DNA from: an uncultured Woeseiaceae bacterium
GTDB taxonomy: Bacteria > Pseudomonadota > Gammaproteobacteria > Steroidobacterales > Woeseiaceae
Reading direction: 5' to 3'
Assembly (NCBI GenBank): GCA_947259285.1
Contig: CAMYMR010000005.1
Span: 1 to 64,000 of the forward strand
DNA: 64,000 nt
Translations under genes and position numbers: made by a program
The notes under the pieces: model-generated
Database searches by the model: none
What the model saw: the letters and a program-made list of their open reading frames with translations, nothing else
What the model was told of the DNA's origin: nothing
Shown here: piece by piece, positions 37,728 to 47,763 of the stretch
How positions within the stretch are numbered: position 1 is the first letter of the stretch
How the letters are laid out: each line of letters starts with the position of its first letter

Positions 37728-38309
37728 TCAGGGACGAGCCATGCCCGAAAAACCCATGAAAGCCAACGACATCATTCCAGCGGTCATCAGCGCAATGGCG
37801 GTGCCGCGAAATGGCACCGGTATGTCGGCAACTTCGAGGCGTTCTCGAATAGCCGCAAACATCACGAGTACCAGCGCGAATCCCAGCGACGCCCCGAAAC
37901 CATAAAACACCGACTGCACGAAGCCTTTCGACTGCTGGACGTTGAGCAAAGCAACGCCAAGCACAGCGCAGTTGGTCGCAATCAGCGGGATATAGATACC
38001 CAGGACTTGTTCAAGAAGCGGGCTCATCCGACGTACCATGATTTCCGTAAACTGCACGCTTGCCGCAATGACCAGTATGAAACTGATCGTGCGCAAGTAC
38101 TCCAGTCCAAGCGGCACCAGCACATATTGGTGAAGGAGATACGCCGTTGCCGACGATAGCGTCAAAACGAAAGCGGTCGCGAGCGACATACCCGTGGCGG
38201 CTTCGAGGTTTCTCGATACACCGAGAAACGGGCACAGCCCAAGGAACCTGACAAGTACGAAGTTATTGACCAGCACAGTGCTGATTAGGATGACGATCAG
38301 TTCTGTCAT
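37728..38309 (-). CDS. rsxA: Rsx/Rnf complex subunit A
   Basis: 193 residues, the same length as E. coli RsxA, from the ATG at 38309; the open frame continues upstream into metG but homology starts here. Six membrane helices, with [20 protein letters not shown] and [15 protein letters not shown], are diagnostic. It heads the six-gene operon A-B-C-D-G-E-nth and follows metG by 16 bp, so it may be read from the metG promoter. Confidence 0.96.
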   Translation of the reverse strand: MTELIVILISTVLVNNFVLVRFLGLCPFLGVSRNLEAATGMSLATAFVLTLSSATAYLLHQYVLVPLGLEYLRTISFILVIAASVQFTEIMVRRMSPLLEQVLGIYIPLIATNCAVLGVALLNVQQSKGFVQSVFYGFGASLGFALVLVMFAAIRERLEVADIPVPFRGTAIALMTAGMMSLAFMGFSGMARP

Positions 38310-38325
38310 TTGGCTATTGTAAGGG

Positions 38326-40329
38326 CTACTTGACCCGCATGCCCGCTCTTGCACCGTCATCGGGCGACAGCAGAAAGATATCCTCGCCGCCAGGACCGGC
38401 TGCCAGAACCATGCCCTCGGATACGCCGAATCGCATTTTCCTCGGGGCGAGGTTAGCGACGACGACGACGTGCCGACCAGGCAGGCTCTCCGGATCATAA
38501 GCGGCTTTGATACCTGCAAAGACCTGGCGTGTCGAACCACCGACATCCAGAGTAAGCGCCAGCAGCTTGTCGGCACCCTCGACCGATTCGGCCTTCTCGA
38601 TACGCGCGATCCGCAAGTCGACATTCATAAAATCATCGATACTGATCGTGTCATCGTCTGCAGTCGTATCAGGCACAGGTTGACTCTCCTGGGATTGCTC
38701 AATCATGCGTGTGACCTGGTCGGGTTCCACGCGAGTAAGGAGTGGTTCGAATCTGGGCAGCGTTGCGGCGAGCAACGGAGACGTTGCGTCCTGCCACTGC
38801 CACCGCTCTTCATTCAAGAATCGGCGCGCACTCGCCGCGACCGCCGGAATAACGGGCGAAAGGTAGATAATCAGGCTGCGAAACATGTTCAGGCCCTGTG
38901 TGCAGACCAGCTGGACGTCAGCGATGCGGTCCGCATCCTTGATCATTACCCAGGGCTTGTGTTCGTCAATATAGCGGTTCGCTTTATCGGCCAGGGCCAT
39001 TATCGAGCGCATCGCTTTCGAGTACTCACGACGCTCATAGAGTAATGCAATCGAATCGGCAGCCCCTTGAAAGTCTGCGAAAAGGTTTTCGTCCGGCAGT
39101 CTGTCGGCCAGTCTTCCATCAAATCGCTTGTTGATAAAGCCGGCGCAGCGGCTCGCAATATTGATCAGCTTGCCAACCAGGTCGGAGTTGACGCGGGCGA
39201 TAAAGTCCTCGAGGTTCAGGTCGATGTCCTCGATCGTCGGACCGAGCTTTGCGGCATAGTAGTAGCGCAGGAAACTCGGATCCAGGTTGTCAAGATAGGT
39301 CCTCGCCTTGATGAACGTGCCGCGAGACTTTGACATCTTCTGGCCATTGACTGTCAGGAAGCCGTGCGCGAAAACGCTGGTGGGCGTGCGAAAGCCAGCC
39401 CCGCCGAGCACCGCCGGCCAGAACAACGTGTGGAAATACATGATGTCCTTGCCAATAAAATGGTAGACCTCGACATCGCTACCGGGCCTCCAGTAGGCAT
39501 CAAAATCCAGGTCCTTGCGGCGGCCGCAGAGATTCATGAAGCTCGCCATGTAACCGACAGGCGCGTCGAGCCAGACGTAAAAATACTTGTCATCGGTGCC
39601 GGGTATACGAAATCCGAAATACGGCGCATCCCGGGAGATGTCCCAGTCCTGAAGACCCGCATCGAACCACTCGTTCAGCTTCGCGACCACGTTCTTGTCC
39701 AACGTCGCATCCGTCATCCAGGCGCGAAGGCGATCGCCATACTCGCTGAGTTTGAAAAAGTAATGCTCAGACTCGCGCATTACCGGGGCCGTCCCCGAGA
39801 TAACCGATACAGGATCGATCAGATCGGCCGGCGTATAGGTCTTGCTGCAATTCTCACAGGCATCGCCATACTGATCTTCTGTCTTGCAGAACGGGCATGT
39901 GCCGCGCACAAATCGATCCGGCAGGAACATGCGTTCCTTCTCATCGTACGCCTGCTCAATCGTACGTGTGTAGATATCCCCTTTCTTACGGAGCGCCTCA
40001 AAGATCTCGGTAACAAGAGCCTCATTCTCCGGGGAATGCGTCGTGTGATAGTTGTCGAACTCGATGCCGAAGTCGCGAAAATCATTCGCAAACTCGGCGG
40101 AGTATCCTTCCGTCAATGCTTCAGGGGTAATGCCCATCTCGCGTGCCTTGAGCATGATCGGGGTGCCGTGCGCGTCGGAGGCGCAAACGTAAATGCAGTC
40201 GTGGCCGCGCAGTTTCTGGAAGCGCACCCAGATATCGGTCTGCAGGTACTCGACAAGGTGACCCATATGGGGCGACCCGTTTACATACGGCAGGGCGCTC
40301 GTGACGAGGATCTTTCGCTGCTGGGACAT
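38326..40329 (-). CDS. metG: Methionyl-tRNA synthetase
   Basis: 667 residues of the long, dimeric bacterial type. The HIGH-type motif reads HMGH (in [16 protein letters not shown]), KMSKS is at [11 protein letters not shown], and the zinc knuckle is CPFCKT with a second pair CENC. The C-terminal ~100 residues ([20 protein letters not shown] onward) form the EMAP-II-like tRNA-binding domain. It leads on to the rsx genes on the same strand. Confidence 0.97.
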   Translation of the reverse strand: MSQQRKILVTSALPYVNGSPHMGHLVEYLQTDIWVRFQKLRGHDCIYVCASDAHGTPIMLKAREMGITPEALTEGYSAEFANDFRDFGIEFDNYHTTHSPENEALVTEIFEALRKKGDIYTRTIEQAYDEKERMFLPDRFVRGTCPFCKTEDQYGDACENCSKTYTPADLIDPVSVISGTAPVMRESEHYFFKLSEYGDRLRAWMTDATLDKNVVAKLNEWFDAGLQDWDISRDAPYFGFRIPGTDDKYFYVWLDAPVGYMASFMNLCGRRKDLDFDAYWRPGSDVEVYHFIGKDIMYFHTLFWPAVLGGAGFRTPTSVFAHGFLTVNGQKMSKSRGTFIKARTYLDNLDPSFLRYYYAAKLGPTIEDIDLNLEDFIARVNSDLVGKLINIASRCAGFINKRFDGRLADRLPDENLFADFQGAADSIALLYERREYSKAMRSIMALADKANRYIDEHKPWVMIKDADRIADVQLVCTQGLNMFRSLIIYLSPVIPAVAASARRFLNEERWQWQDATSPLLAATLPRFEPLLTRVEPDQVTRMIEQSQESQPVPDTTADDDTISIDDFMNVDLRIARIEKAESVEGADKLLALTLDVGGSTRQVFAGIKAAYDPESLPGRHVVVVANLAPRKMRFGVSEGMVLAAGPGGEDIFLLSPDDGARAGMRVK

Positions 40330-40414
40330 CTTGAGACGAGTTCGGCTTGACAGTGGCCGCGATTATGCCACGTGTCGGCGGCTGCTGTAGTGACAATAGC
40401 GGTGCCGGCTGGCC

Positions 40415-41476
40415 TTACTGAACGTCTTTGAGACTCTCGAACTTGGCTTTGTTATTGGCCTGCTGGTAGGCCTCGAGGCCCGTAACCCAACCTTTGTTGA
40501 CGAGATCCATGAGCGCCCCGTCCATGGATTTCATGCCGATGTTGCCGCCGCTCTGTATCGCGGTCTCCAGCTGGTCGAGCTTACCCTGACGGATCAGGTT
40601 CGCGACGGCTGGCGTGTTAATCATGATTTCCAGCGCCGCCGCGCGGCCCGGTTCGTGACAAGTAGGCAGCAGCTGCTGGGATACGACACCCCGCAACGAC
40701 GTAGAGATCATCGTGCGAATATGACTCTGCTTGTCGGCGGGAAAAGAATTAATGATTCGGTCTACCGTCTGCGCGGCGCCGTTGGTGTGCAGCGTACCCA
40801 TTACCAGGATGCCCATTTCTGCAGCAGTTACGGCTATGCTGATCGTTTCGAGATCACGCATTTCGCCGACCAGGATAACGTCGGGGTCCTCGCGCATCGC
40901 GGAGTGCAGTGCTTCGGCGAAGCTCGGACTGTGCACACCTACCTCGCGCTGGCTGATCAGGCAGCCCTGGGCTTTGTGCACAAACTCGATCGGATCCTCG
41001 ATTGTCAGGATATGTCCTTTGAGGCGCCTGTTCATTGCGTCGATCATTGCCGCAAGCGTGGTCGACTTGCCGGAGCCGGTTTTGCCGGTAACCAGGATCA
41101 TGCCCGATGTGTACTTGCAGAGATCATGAATGGCGCGCGGCATGTTCAGATCGACAAGCGTCAGCGCGGTCGAGGGTATAGCGCGGAAGATCGCGCCGAT
41201 ACCGTTCAGATGGCGAAAAGCATTGACACGAAATCGCGACACTTCCGGTATTTCGTAGGCAAAGTCGGCCGCGTCCTCGCGATCGAATGTCCGCTTGGTC
41301 ACGCCGTCCATGACCTCGAAAATGGCCTGCTCGGCCGTATCGGTTTTTAGCGTTTCATCGACCAGGACCGTCAGATTGCCGTGTATGCGGGCCCGTACCG
41401 GGTCACCGGACACGAAATGGAGATCCGAGGCGTTTTGCTTTAATGCCTGTTCAAGATACGAGTCGATTTGCGCCAT
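40415..41476 (-). CDS. PilT/PilU-type retraction ATPase
   Basis: 353 residues from the ATG at 41476. It is a secretion-superfamily hexameric ATPase: Walker A is TGKTGSGKSTT, the Asp box lies in LTIEDPIEFVH, Walker B in DPDVILVGEMRD and the His box in GTLHTNGAA. The C-terminal AVANLIRQGK resembles the AIRNLIRE retraction motif of PilT. It would power pilus retraction at the inner membrane. It is the last of three co-directional genes behind a HEAT-repeat kinase and another PilT-like ATPase, 22 bp from the latter. The usual chromosomal pilT/pilU neighbours yggS and proC are absent, so it may be an accessory copy. Confidence 0.92.
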   Translation of the reverse strand: MAQIDSYLEQALKQNASDLHFVSGDPVRARIHGNLTVLVDETLKTDTAEQAIFEVMDGVTKRTFDREDAADFAYEIPEVSRFRVNAFRHLNGIGAIFRAIPSTALTLVDLNMPRAIHDLCKYTSGMILVTGKTGSGKSTTLAAMIDAMNRRLKGHILTIEDPIEFVHKAQGCLISQREVGVHSPSFAEALHSAMREDPDVILVGEMRDLETISIAVTAAEMGILVMGTLHTNGAAQTVDRIINSFPADKQSHIRTMISTSLRGVVSQQLLPTCHEPGRAAALEIMINTPAVANLIRQGKLDQLETAIQSGGNIGMKSMDGALMDLVNKGWVTGLEAYQQANNKAKFESLKDVQ

Positions 41477-41498
41477 AATCTTCGGTCCGTCCCCGCAT

Positions 41499-42593
41499 TC
41501 AGCCGCCGCCGGCGTCCAGCACGCGAACAATTTCAGTGTCCGTTACGAAACGCTGGAACTTCTTCTTGTCGGTCGCGAAGCGAATTGCGTCATCGGGATC
41601 TATCGCTTTGGACTGAATCGCATCAAGCAATGCCTGGTCAAGGATCTGCATACCGGCACTTTTGCCGGTCTGCAGCTGCGAGGGTATTTGATGCGTCTGA
41701 TCCGTTGTGATCAGCTTCGAAATCGCCCGGTTGTTGATCAGGATTTCGAGAACGGCACGTCGTCCACGGCCGTCCGGGGTCTTGACCAGTACCTGTGTCA
41801 CAACTGCCTTCAAACTCATCGACAGGAACCCCTTGGTCTGCTCGCGCAGCTCACCGGGAAGTGCATCGATGATTCGGTCGATCGTCTTGACGGCGCCCGT
41901 CGTGTGCAGCGTTCCGAGGACAAGATGGCCGGTTTCTGCGGCCGTCATCGCCATGGAGATAGTCTCGGCATCACGTAACTCGCCGACCAGGATCACGTCC
42001 GGATCCTCACGCATTGCAGAGCGCACGCCGTCCGCAAAGCTCCTGACATGCGTGCCAACTTCCCTTTGAATAACCTGGCAGTTCTTGCTCACGTGCACAA
42101 ACTCGATGGGATCCTCGAGACTGATAATGTTCAATTTGCGCGTTTCATTCAGGTAATCGATCATCGCCGCGAGGGTCGTCGACTTGCCGGTGCCCGTCGA
42201 TCCGGTCACCAGCACCATGCCCTGATGGTAGTCACAGAATTTCTTCAGAATCTGGGGCACGTTGAGCTCGTCGAGAGTCGGAACTGTGCCCGGGATATGA
42301 CGGAAGACGGCGCCGATGCCGGTTTCCTTACGGAAGACATTGACGCGAAAGCGGCCGCTTTCCTCGCCGACGTAAGAGAAATCGAGATCGTGTCCTTCTT
42401 CGAGGCGCTCCCTCTGCTTCGCCGTCAGAATTTCGATGATGTAAGTCTCGAGCTCCGTATCGGAGAGCTGTCGAAACTTGATCGGCATCAGGTCGCCATT
42501 CATCCGCAGCATCGGCGGCACGCCCACGGCGAGGTGCACATCCGAGCAGCCCTGGGCAAGTCCGAGCTTCAGGAATGCATCGATACGCGCCAT
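41499..42593 (-). CDS. PilT-like twitching motility ATPase, second copy
   Basis: 364 residues with intact Walker A (TGSTGTGKSTT), an Asp box (ISLEDPIEFVH), Walker B (PDVILVGELRD) and a His box (GTLHTTGA). The C-terminal retraction motif is degenerate: AISKLITT instead of AIRNLIRE, while TPDGRGRRAVLEIL is PilU-like. It therefore mixes PilT and PilU features. The start lies 8 bp after the kinase stop, so the two are cotranscribed. A heterohexamer or paired action with the downstream ATPase is possible but unproven. Confidence 0.9.
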   Translation of the reverse strand: MARIDAFLKLGLAQGCSDVHLAVGVPPMLRMNGDLMPIKFRQLSDTELETYIIEILTAKQRERLEEGHDLDFSYVGEESGRFRVNVFRKETGIGAVFRHIPGTVPTLDELNVPQILKKFCDYHQGMVLVTGSTGTGKSTTLAAMIDYLNETRKLNIISLEDPIEFVHVSKNCQVIQREVGTHVRSFADGVRSAMREDPDVILVGELRDAETISMAMTAAETGHLVLGTLHTTGAVKTIDRIIDALPGELREQTKGFLSMSLKAVVTQVLVKTPDGRGRRAVLEILINNRAISKLITTDQTHQIPSQLQTGKSAGMQILDQALLDAIQSKAIDPDDAIRFATDKKKFQRFVTDTEIVRVLDAGGG

Positions 42594-42601
42594 AGTTGAC
42601 C

Positions 42602-45043
42602 TCAGTCCGTAATCGCGTCGAGCGCTTCGGTGAGCTCTTCCATGGACTGGAAGCGCTTCGTCTTGTCGACCGCCATTGCTCTTTCAATCAGCGCCGCGAA
42701 CTCGTCGCTAATGTCGGGGTTTATTTCCTGGCAGGGTTTCGCTTTGCCCTGCACGTGCTGGTACATCACCGACATATGGTCGCCGCGGCTATAGGGTGGC
42801 ACACCGGTAGCCATCTCGTAAATGATAACGCCAACGCTGTAAATGTCAGCCGTGACATCCACCTTCTTGCCGAGAATCTGCTCAGGGGCCATATATTTCG
42901 GTGATCCGATTACGTAGCCGGTCTTGGTGAGCTGAGTGTCGCCGCTGCTGGCCGCGGCCGCAACGCCGAAATCCACGATCTTGAGCAGCCCTTCATCATT
43001 GACCAGTATGTTCGCCGGCTTGAGGTCGCGATGAATGACGCCGGCCAGGTGCGCCACCGCCATGCCGGCCGCGATGTCCCGCGAGTAGCGCAGGACCTTC
43101 TTCACATCCATCGGCTTGTTGTCGGGAATCTCGCCGGACAACGTGTGCGACGGGAAATACTCCATCGATATCGCGTAGCATCCCTGCAATTTCAGGAAGT
43201 CGTAGATGCGGATGATGTTGCGATGCGTGATCTTGCGTGAATAACGCAGCTCGTGCACGAAGCGTTTCATCATCTCTTCGTCCGAAGACACATTCGGATT
43301 CAAAAATTTCAGAATGAGCTGCTCATCGACGACTTCGTCTTCCATCAGAAGCACGGTACCGAACGCGCCTTTACCAATCTTTTCGATGTACTTGTAGCGG
43401 CCATCGATCACGTCGCCCGGATCGAGCTTGGAGATGTCAAGCACTGGCTCCCCGGTGGGCGCAGCCTCGTCGGGCGTCTCGGCCGGTTTCGCCGCCTCCG
43501 CGATCTGCGCCGCCTGGGCGCTAAGCATCTTATCGAGCTCGTCATCTTCCAGCAGCAGGGTCTTGGTATGCGCCGCGATTTTCTCGGCACGGACGTTTTC
43601 CTCGAGCACCGTTTCTGAATAGCGTGCATCCAGGTCCTTTAGTGCCTTGGTCGCAACATTGATGATGGTCGCATCGGGCGACTGCTGAATCTTCTTCAGC
43701 AGGCCGCGAATGGACTCCGCGTGCGCATCGTCCGTAAGATGAGACAATGCTTTGATCGCTTCGACCTGAATCTCGCGTTCCGGTCGTTGCAGCAGCGGCA
43801 TGATCTGGTTGATGTGTTTGGGACCTCCCAGCTTGCCCAGCGCACGGATGACGACCGTATCGGTCTTGCTGTCCTTGCCGAGCATGGTTTCAAGCTTCGG
43901 CACTGCCTTGGTATCTCCGATTTTTGACAGCGCGTCGACGGCGCGCTCGCGCACCCACCAATCCGAGTCGTCCGTCGCCTTGATCAGATGGTCGACCGCG
44001 CGCGAATCTTTCGTGGCATTCAGGATTTCGATGGCTGTCCGGCGGATGTCTTCATCTTCATCGTTGATCAACGTGACGACAGAATCCACAACCTTGGGAC
44101 CACCAATCTCGGCCAGCGCGTCGCCGGCCCGTGATCGAACCCACCAATCGTCGTCTTTAATGGCCGCAAGCAGATCCTTCACCGAATTGACGTCACCGAT
44201 CTCATTCAGCACTTCGACGGCGGCGCGTCTTGAATACTCCGATTCATCTTTCAGGGCGTCGACGAGGTAGCGAACCGTATCGGGGTGATTGGCCTTGACC
44301 AGTACGTCGACCGCTTTGTTCTGCACGTCGAGATCCGGATCGGTCAGGGCCGCGGCAACTTTGTCGACATTAATATTTCCGCCGCGCATCGCCAGCGCTG
44401 AAAGCGCCGCGCTGCGCACCATCTTGTTTGGATCTTTGAGCTGAGTTTCGAGGGCATTACTGATTTCGGGCTTGTCGAATTTGGCCAGCAGGTTCATCAG
44501 GTGCATCTTGATGACCGGGTCCTTGCCGCCCATGCGAGCAATCAGATCGGGCACCATATCCGGTTTGATGATCTCATCGATGATTTTGAAAATTGCGGCC
44601 TTTTCTTTGGTCTCGCATTCGTAGGCCCGGCGCAGCAGTTCGTGAACGCTCAGGTCCTGCTTGTGTACACGCAGCACGTCGATGAGCGCCGCTTTCGAGA
44701 CCTCGTCGTCATCGAAGAAATCGAGCAGGCTGTTCGGGTTATAAACGGTACTGCTCGACAGTGCCCAGGCGGTGCCAGAAACCACGCGTTCGTTGCCATC
44801 CGCGAGGCCTTCGCGATACATATCCAGGTTCTTGTCGTTAACCAGGTCGCCGAGGATATCGACAAGAACCATCGTGTGCGTCTTGTCGCTCATAGCCAGT
44901 GCGTCGATGATTTTCGGAACCGCGCGATTGCCGGCTTTCTTCAGCTTGGCGATGATCTTCTTTGCCGCCGGTGACGCGGTATCTTCCTGCGAAACAAGAT
45001 CAGTGAGCAGCTGATCTGAACGAAATGAGGCGAGGAAACTCAT
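42602..45043 (-). CDS. HEAT-repeat protein fused to a Ser/Thr protein kinase
   Basis: 813 residues. Residues about 60-480 are HEAT repeats, many with the D-x-x-V-R-x-x-A-x-x-A-L pattern (DDDWWVRSRAGDAL, DSDWWVRERAVDAL). A linker rich in Ala/Glu/Pro (480-545) leads to a Hanks-type kinase: glycine loop GKGAFG (557-562), Lys579, Glu598, HRDLKPAN (671-678), DFG (691-693) and APE (719-721). All catalytic residues are present, so it should be active. No membrane segment is visible, so it is cytosolic. It precedes two PilT-type ATPases on the same strand with gaps of 8 and 22 bp, so pilus retraction or its regulators are candidate substrates. Confidence 0.94.
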   Translation of the reverse strand: MSFLASFRSDQLLTDLVSQEDTASPAAKKIIAKLKKAGNRAVPKIIDALAMSDKTHTMVLVDILGDLVNDKNLDMYREGLADGNERVVSGTAWALSSSTVYNPNSLLDFFDDDEVSKAALIDVLRVHKQDLSVHELLRRAYECETKEKAAIFKIIDEIIKPDMVPDLIARMGGKDPVIKMHLMNLLAKFDKPEISNALETQLKDPNKMVRSAALSALAMRGGNINVDKVAAALTDPDLDVQNKAVDVLVKANHPDTVRYLVDALKDESEYSRRAAVEVLNEIGDVNSVKDLLAAIKDDDWWVRSRAGDALAEIGGPKVVDSVVTLINDEDEDIRRTAIEILNATKDSRAVDHLIKATDDSDWWVRERAVDALSKIGDTKAVPKLETMLGKDSKTDTVVIRALGKLGGPKHINQIMPLLQRPEREIQVEAIKALSHLTDDAHAESIRGLLKKIQQSPDATIINVATKALKDLDARYSETVLEENVRAEKIAAHTKTLLLEDDELDKMLSAQAAQIAEAAKPAETPDEAAPTGEPVLDISKLDPGDVIDGRYKYIEKIGKGAFGTVLLMEDEVVDEQLILKFLNPNVSSDEEMMKRFVHELRYSRKITHRNIIRIYDFLKLQGCYAISMEYFPSHTLSGEIPDNKPMDVKKVLRYSRDIAAGMAVAHLAGVIHRDLKPANILVNDEGLLKIVDFGVAAAASSGDTQLTKTGYVIGSPKYMAPEQILGKKVDVTADIYSVGVIIYEMATGVPPYSRGDHMSVMYQHVQGKAKPCQEINPDISDEFAALIERAMAVDKTKRFQSMEELTEALDAITD

Positions 45044-45417
45044 CGGCCGATCGCGCTCTGGCTATCAAGGAAAGACAGCAGCGCGCCTGACGGTCTCGCG
45101 TGTGCCATCCCTGCGATCGAATCAATTTGCACTGATCTGTTATGTAACGCCAATTCGTTTGTCGCTCTTGCCCAAGCAGTCCCGGGCGACCGTGGCCCTG
45201 AAAATCCTGTATCCGTAAACAGTCGCCAACTGGCCGACGCGGCATTATGCCACATCGAATGCAGCACATTCCGCGCCCTTGCTGGCTTTCAGCAAAATGT
45301 GACGATAACCGGGCTGTGGCAAAAACACGCTTGGTTCCTGGCCAACCTCCGTTACAATGTGCCACCGAAATTCAGCTCCTGGCCGAATTTCCATCCTAAA
45401 TTTTACCTAATGCAGGC
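45044..45417. other. 374-bp intergenic region between divergent kinase and mrp genes
   Basis: This is the only gap above 300 bp. I find no open frame, tRNA-like fold or strong repeat in it. A sigma70-type promoter for mrp is at the right end; the kinase promoter must lie on the minus strand but no box pair stands out. The left half is GC-rich and contains no clear operator. Confidence 0.6.
45331..45358 (+). promoter_or_regulatory. Predicted promoter of mrp-dcd
   Basis: TTGGTT (45331-45336) and TACAAT (45353-45358) are 16 bp apart, about 60 bp before the GTG start of mrp. Confidence 0.45.
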
Positions 45418-46524
45418 GTGCGAAGTGTGACGGTGTCAACAGAATCAGATCTGAGCAAGTACCTAAATTCCATCGAATTATTGGTGATTGGCCGGCCATT
45501 GAGCGAGGTTGGACGCGTTCGGGCCGTCTCTCTCGCTGGTGGCGTGGCCAAAGCGAGCATCGACCTCGGATTCCCGTGCGAAAGCGCGCATGCCTCGATT
45601 CGGGAGCAGCTGGTCGAAGCGGTTTCAGGGGAAACCGCTGCGGCCCGCGTCGAGATCGACCTGCAAACGAAGATCATTCGTCATGCGGTACAGGGGACCG
45701 TGAAACCGATCAAGGCCGTTAAGAACATTATCGCGGTCGCGTCGGGGAAGGGCGGCGTTGGCAAGTCGACCGTTTCGGCGAATATTGCGCTTGCGCTGTC
45801 TCGGGAAGGTGCGCAGGTTGGCATACTCGACGCCGACATCTATGGACCCAGCCAGCCACACATGATGGGTATTGTCGGTGAACAGCCCGTCAGCGAGGAT
45901 GGCAAGACCCTGCTGCCGCTTCGCGCACACGGCCTGCAGCTTATGTCGATTGGCGCATTGGTGGACCCGGATCAACCGATGGTGTGGCGCGGGCCAATGG
46001 TGACGTCGGCCTTAAGTCAGCTGACGCATCAGACTCAGTGGGAAGGCCTCGACTACCTGGTGGTAGACATGCCACCGGGGACCGGTGATATTCAGCTGAC
46101 GCTGGCGCAGCAAGTCCCGGTTTCAGGGGCCGTCATCGTCACGACGCCGCAGGACATTGCGACAATCGATGCGCGCAAAGGCCTTGCCATGTTTCGCAAG
46201 GTCTCGATTGCGGTCCTGGGCGTGGTTGAGAACATGAGTACCCATGTCTGCTCGAATTGCGGGCACGAGGAGGCGATTTTTGGCGAGGGTGGCGCGAAAA
46301 GGATGAGCCGTGATTTTGACGTTCGCATTCTCGGACAGCTACCGCTTAGCGCGCAGGTGAGGGAGCAGACCGATTCCGGTTTGCCCACGCTGATCGCCGA
46401 ACCCGATTCGGCCGAGGCGCGGGCCTTCCGCGAGGCGGCCTGGAAGATCGGCGCTGCCCAGGCCGCCGAGCGTCCCGACCATACTTCGAAATTCGGGACC
46501 ATTGTCGTCGAAGGCAACGCGTGA
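45418..46524 (+). CDS. Iron-sulfur cluster carrier ATPase Mrp/ApbC
   Basis: 368 residues from a GTG; other GTG codons shortly downstream are possible starts. An N-terminal DUF59-like domain (about 10-90) precedes a ParA-type NTPase. The deviant Walker A is [19 protein letters not shown], Walker B is in [18 protein letters not shown], and CSNC near residue 280 binds the bridging cluster. It assembles and hands on Fe-S clusters in the cytoplasm. Its stop overlaps the dcd start by 4 bp. The mrp-dcd pair near metG matches Pseudomonas. Confidence 0.95.
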   Translation: MRSVTVSTESDLSKYLNSIELLVIGRPLSEVGRVRAVSLAGGVAKASIDLGFPCESAHASIREQLVEAVSGETAAARVEIDLQTKIIRHAVQGTVKPIKAVKNIIAVASGKGGVGKSTVSANIALALSREGAQVGILDADIYGPSQPHMMGIVGEQPVSEDGKTLLPLRAHGLQLMSIGALVDPDQPMVWRGPMVTSALSQLTHQTQWEGLDYLVVDMPPGTGDIQLTLAQQVPVSGAVIVTTPQDIATIDARKGLAMFRKVSIAVLGVVENMSTHVCSNCGHEEAIFGEGGAKRMSRDFDVRILGQLPLSAQVREQTDSGLPTLIAEPDSAEARAFREAAWKIGAAQAAERPDHTSKFGTIVVEGNA

Positions 46525-47087
46525 GCATCAAAGCCGATCACTGGATACGTCGCATGGCCCTGGAACACGGCATGATCGAGCCGTTCGAGCCGGGACAGAT
46601 CCGAGAAAGTGGCGACGGCAGCATCGTGAGCTACGGAACCTCGAGTTACGGTTACGATGTTCGTTGTTCCGACGAGTTCAAGATTTTTACGAACATCAAT
46701 TCAGCCATCGTCGATCCGAAGGCCTTCGATGCGACCAGCTTCGTCGATCTCAAGAGTGACGTCTGCGTCATTCCGCCGAATTCCTTCGCATTGGCCCGCA
46801 CCGTTGAGTTCTTTCGAATTCCGCGAACGGTGCTGACAATCTGTCTCGGCAAGTCCACCTACGCGCGCTGCGGAATCATCGTTAACGTGACGCCGCTCGA
46901 GCCGGAATGGGAAGGGCACGTGACGCTCGAATTTTCGAATACGACGCCGTTGCCCGCCAAGATCTATGCCAACGAGGGTGTGGCCCAGATGCTCTTCCTG
47001 GAGTCTGATCAGGCCTGCGAAACGTCGTATAAAGACCGCGGCGGAAAATACCAGGGCCAGACAGGCGTGACGCTTCCTAAAACGTAG
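46521..47087 (+). CDS. dcd: dCTP deaminase
   Basis: 188 residues from a GTG overlapping the mrp stop (GTGA). It converts dCTP to dUTP, the route to dTMP. Conserved blocks are [39 protein letters not shown] and [20 protein letters not shown] with the catalytic Glu, then EGVAQMLF. The length equals the trimeric E. coli enzyme (193). It is convergent with purN, 7 bp between stops. Confidence 0.97.
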   Translation: MSIKADHWIRRMALEHGMIEPFEPGQIRESGDGSIVSYGTSSYGYDVRCSDEFKIFTNINSAIVDPKAFDATSFVDLKSDVCVIPPNSFALARTVEFFRIPRTVLTICLGKSTYARCGIIVNVTPLEPEWEGHVTLEFSNTTPLPAKIYANEGVAQMLFLESDQACETSYKDRGGKYQGQTGVTLPKT

Positions 47088-47094
47088 TCCGCTG

Positions 47095-47763
47095 CTACAT
47101 TCTTTTCCCGGATAGATCGAACGTTTGCACGATCGGATCGTCGGCGGCTACGCCGTCGATCCAGGCACGGCCATCTCGATATTCGACGCGACCTTCGCCA
47201 ACCCAGCCTGCCGCTTCAGGATAGATCTGATGTTCAAGGGCCTGCACGCGCGCTTGCAGTTGCGATGCCGATTCGCCGGCGACGACCGGCAGGCGCCCCT
47301 GCAAAATGCGCGGTCCGCCGTCGAGTTCCTCAGTGACGAAGTGCACGGTGCTGCCATGCCACTTTTCGCCCGCGTCCAACACACGCTGGTGCGTGTTGAG
47401 CCCTGGATACGCCGGCAACAGCGCCGGATGTATGTTGAGTACCCGGCCGCGGTAGCGTTCCACAAAACCGGCGCTCAGGATGCGCATGAAGCCGGCAAGG
47501 ATCAGCAGGTCGGGGCGCCATTCATCGAGTTTATTGGCGACCGCGCAATCAAAACTATCGCGACTGGAAAAATGACCGTGTTCGATACAGGCCGTCGGTA
47601 TGCCCGCATTTCGCGCACGAACGAGGCCGAACGCATCGGGATTGTTAGACACGACGACGGCTAGTTCGAGACTGAGTCTACCCTCGGCAACCGCATCGAT
47701 GAACGCCTGGAGATTGGTGCCCGACCCTGAAATCAAGATCGCGGTTTTGCAGCGCGTCGACAT
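47095..47763 (-). CDS. purN: Phosphoribosylglycinamide formyltransferase
   Basis: 222 residues. It adds the formyl group from 10-formyl-tetrahydrofolate to GAR in purine synthesis. The catalytic Asn-His-Asp set is carried by VLNIHPALLPAYPGLNTH and the later HFVTEELDGGP region. ISGSGTNLQAFIDA opens the phosphate-binding loop. The ATG overlaps the purM stop by one base (TGATG), so the two are translationally coupled. Confidence 0.96.
   Translation of the reverse strand: MSTRCKTAILISGSGTNLQAFIDAVAEGRLSLELAVVVSNNPDAFGLVRARNAGIPTACIEHGHFSSRDSFDCAVANKLDEWRPDLLILAGFMRILSAGFVERYRGRVLNIHPALLPAYPGLNTHQRVLDAGEKWHGSTVHFVTEELDGGPRILQGRLPVVAGESASQLQARVQALEHQIYPEAAGWVGEGRVEYRDGRAWIDGVAADDPIVQTFDLSGKRM

Noticed and set aside
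45044-45417. Small RNA or riboswitch in the largest gap
   Set aside because: No strong stem with a T-run and no known aptamer pattern was found by eye.
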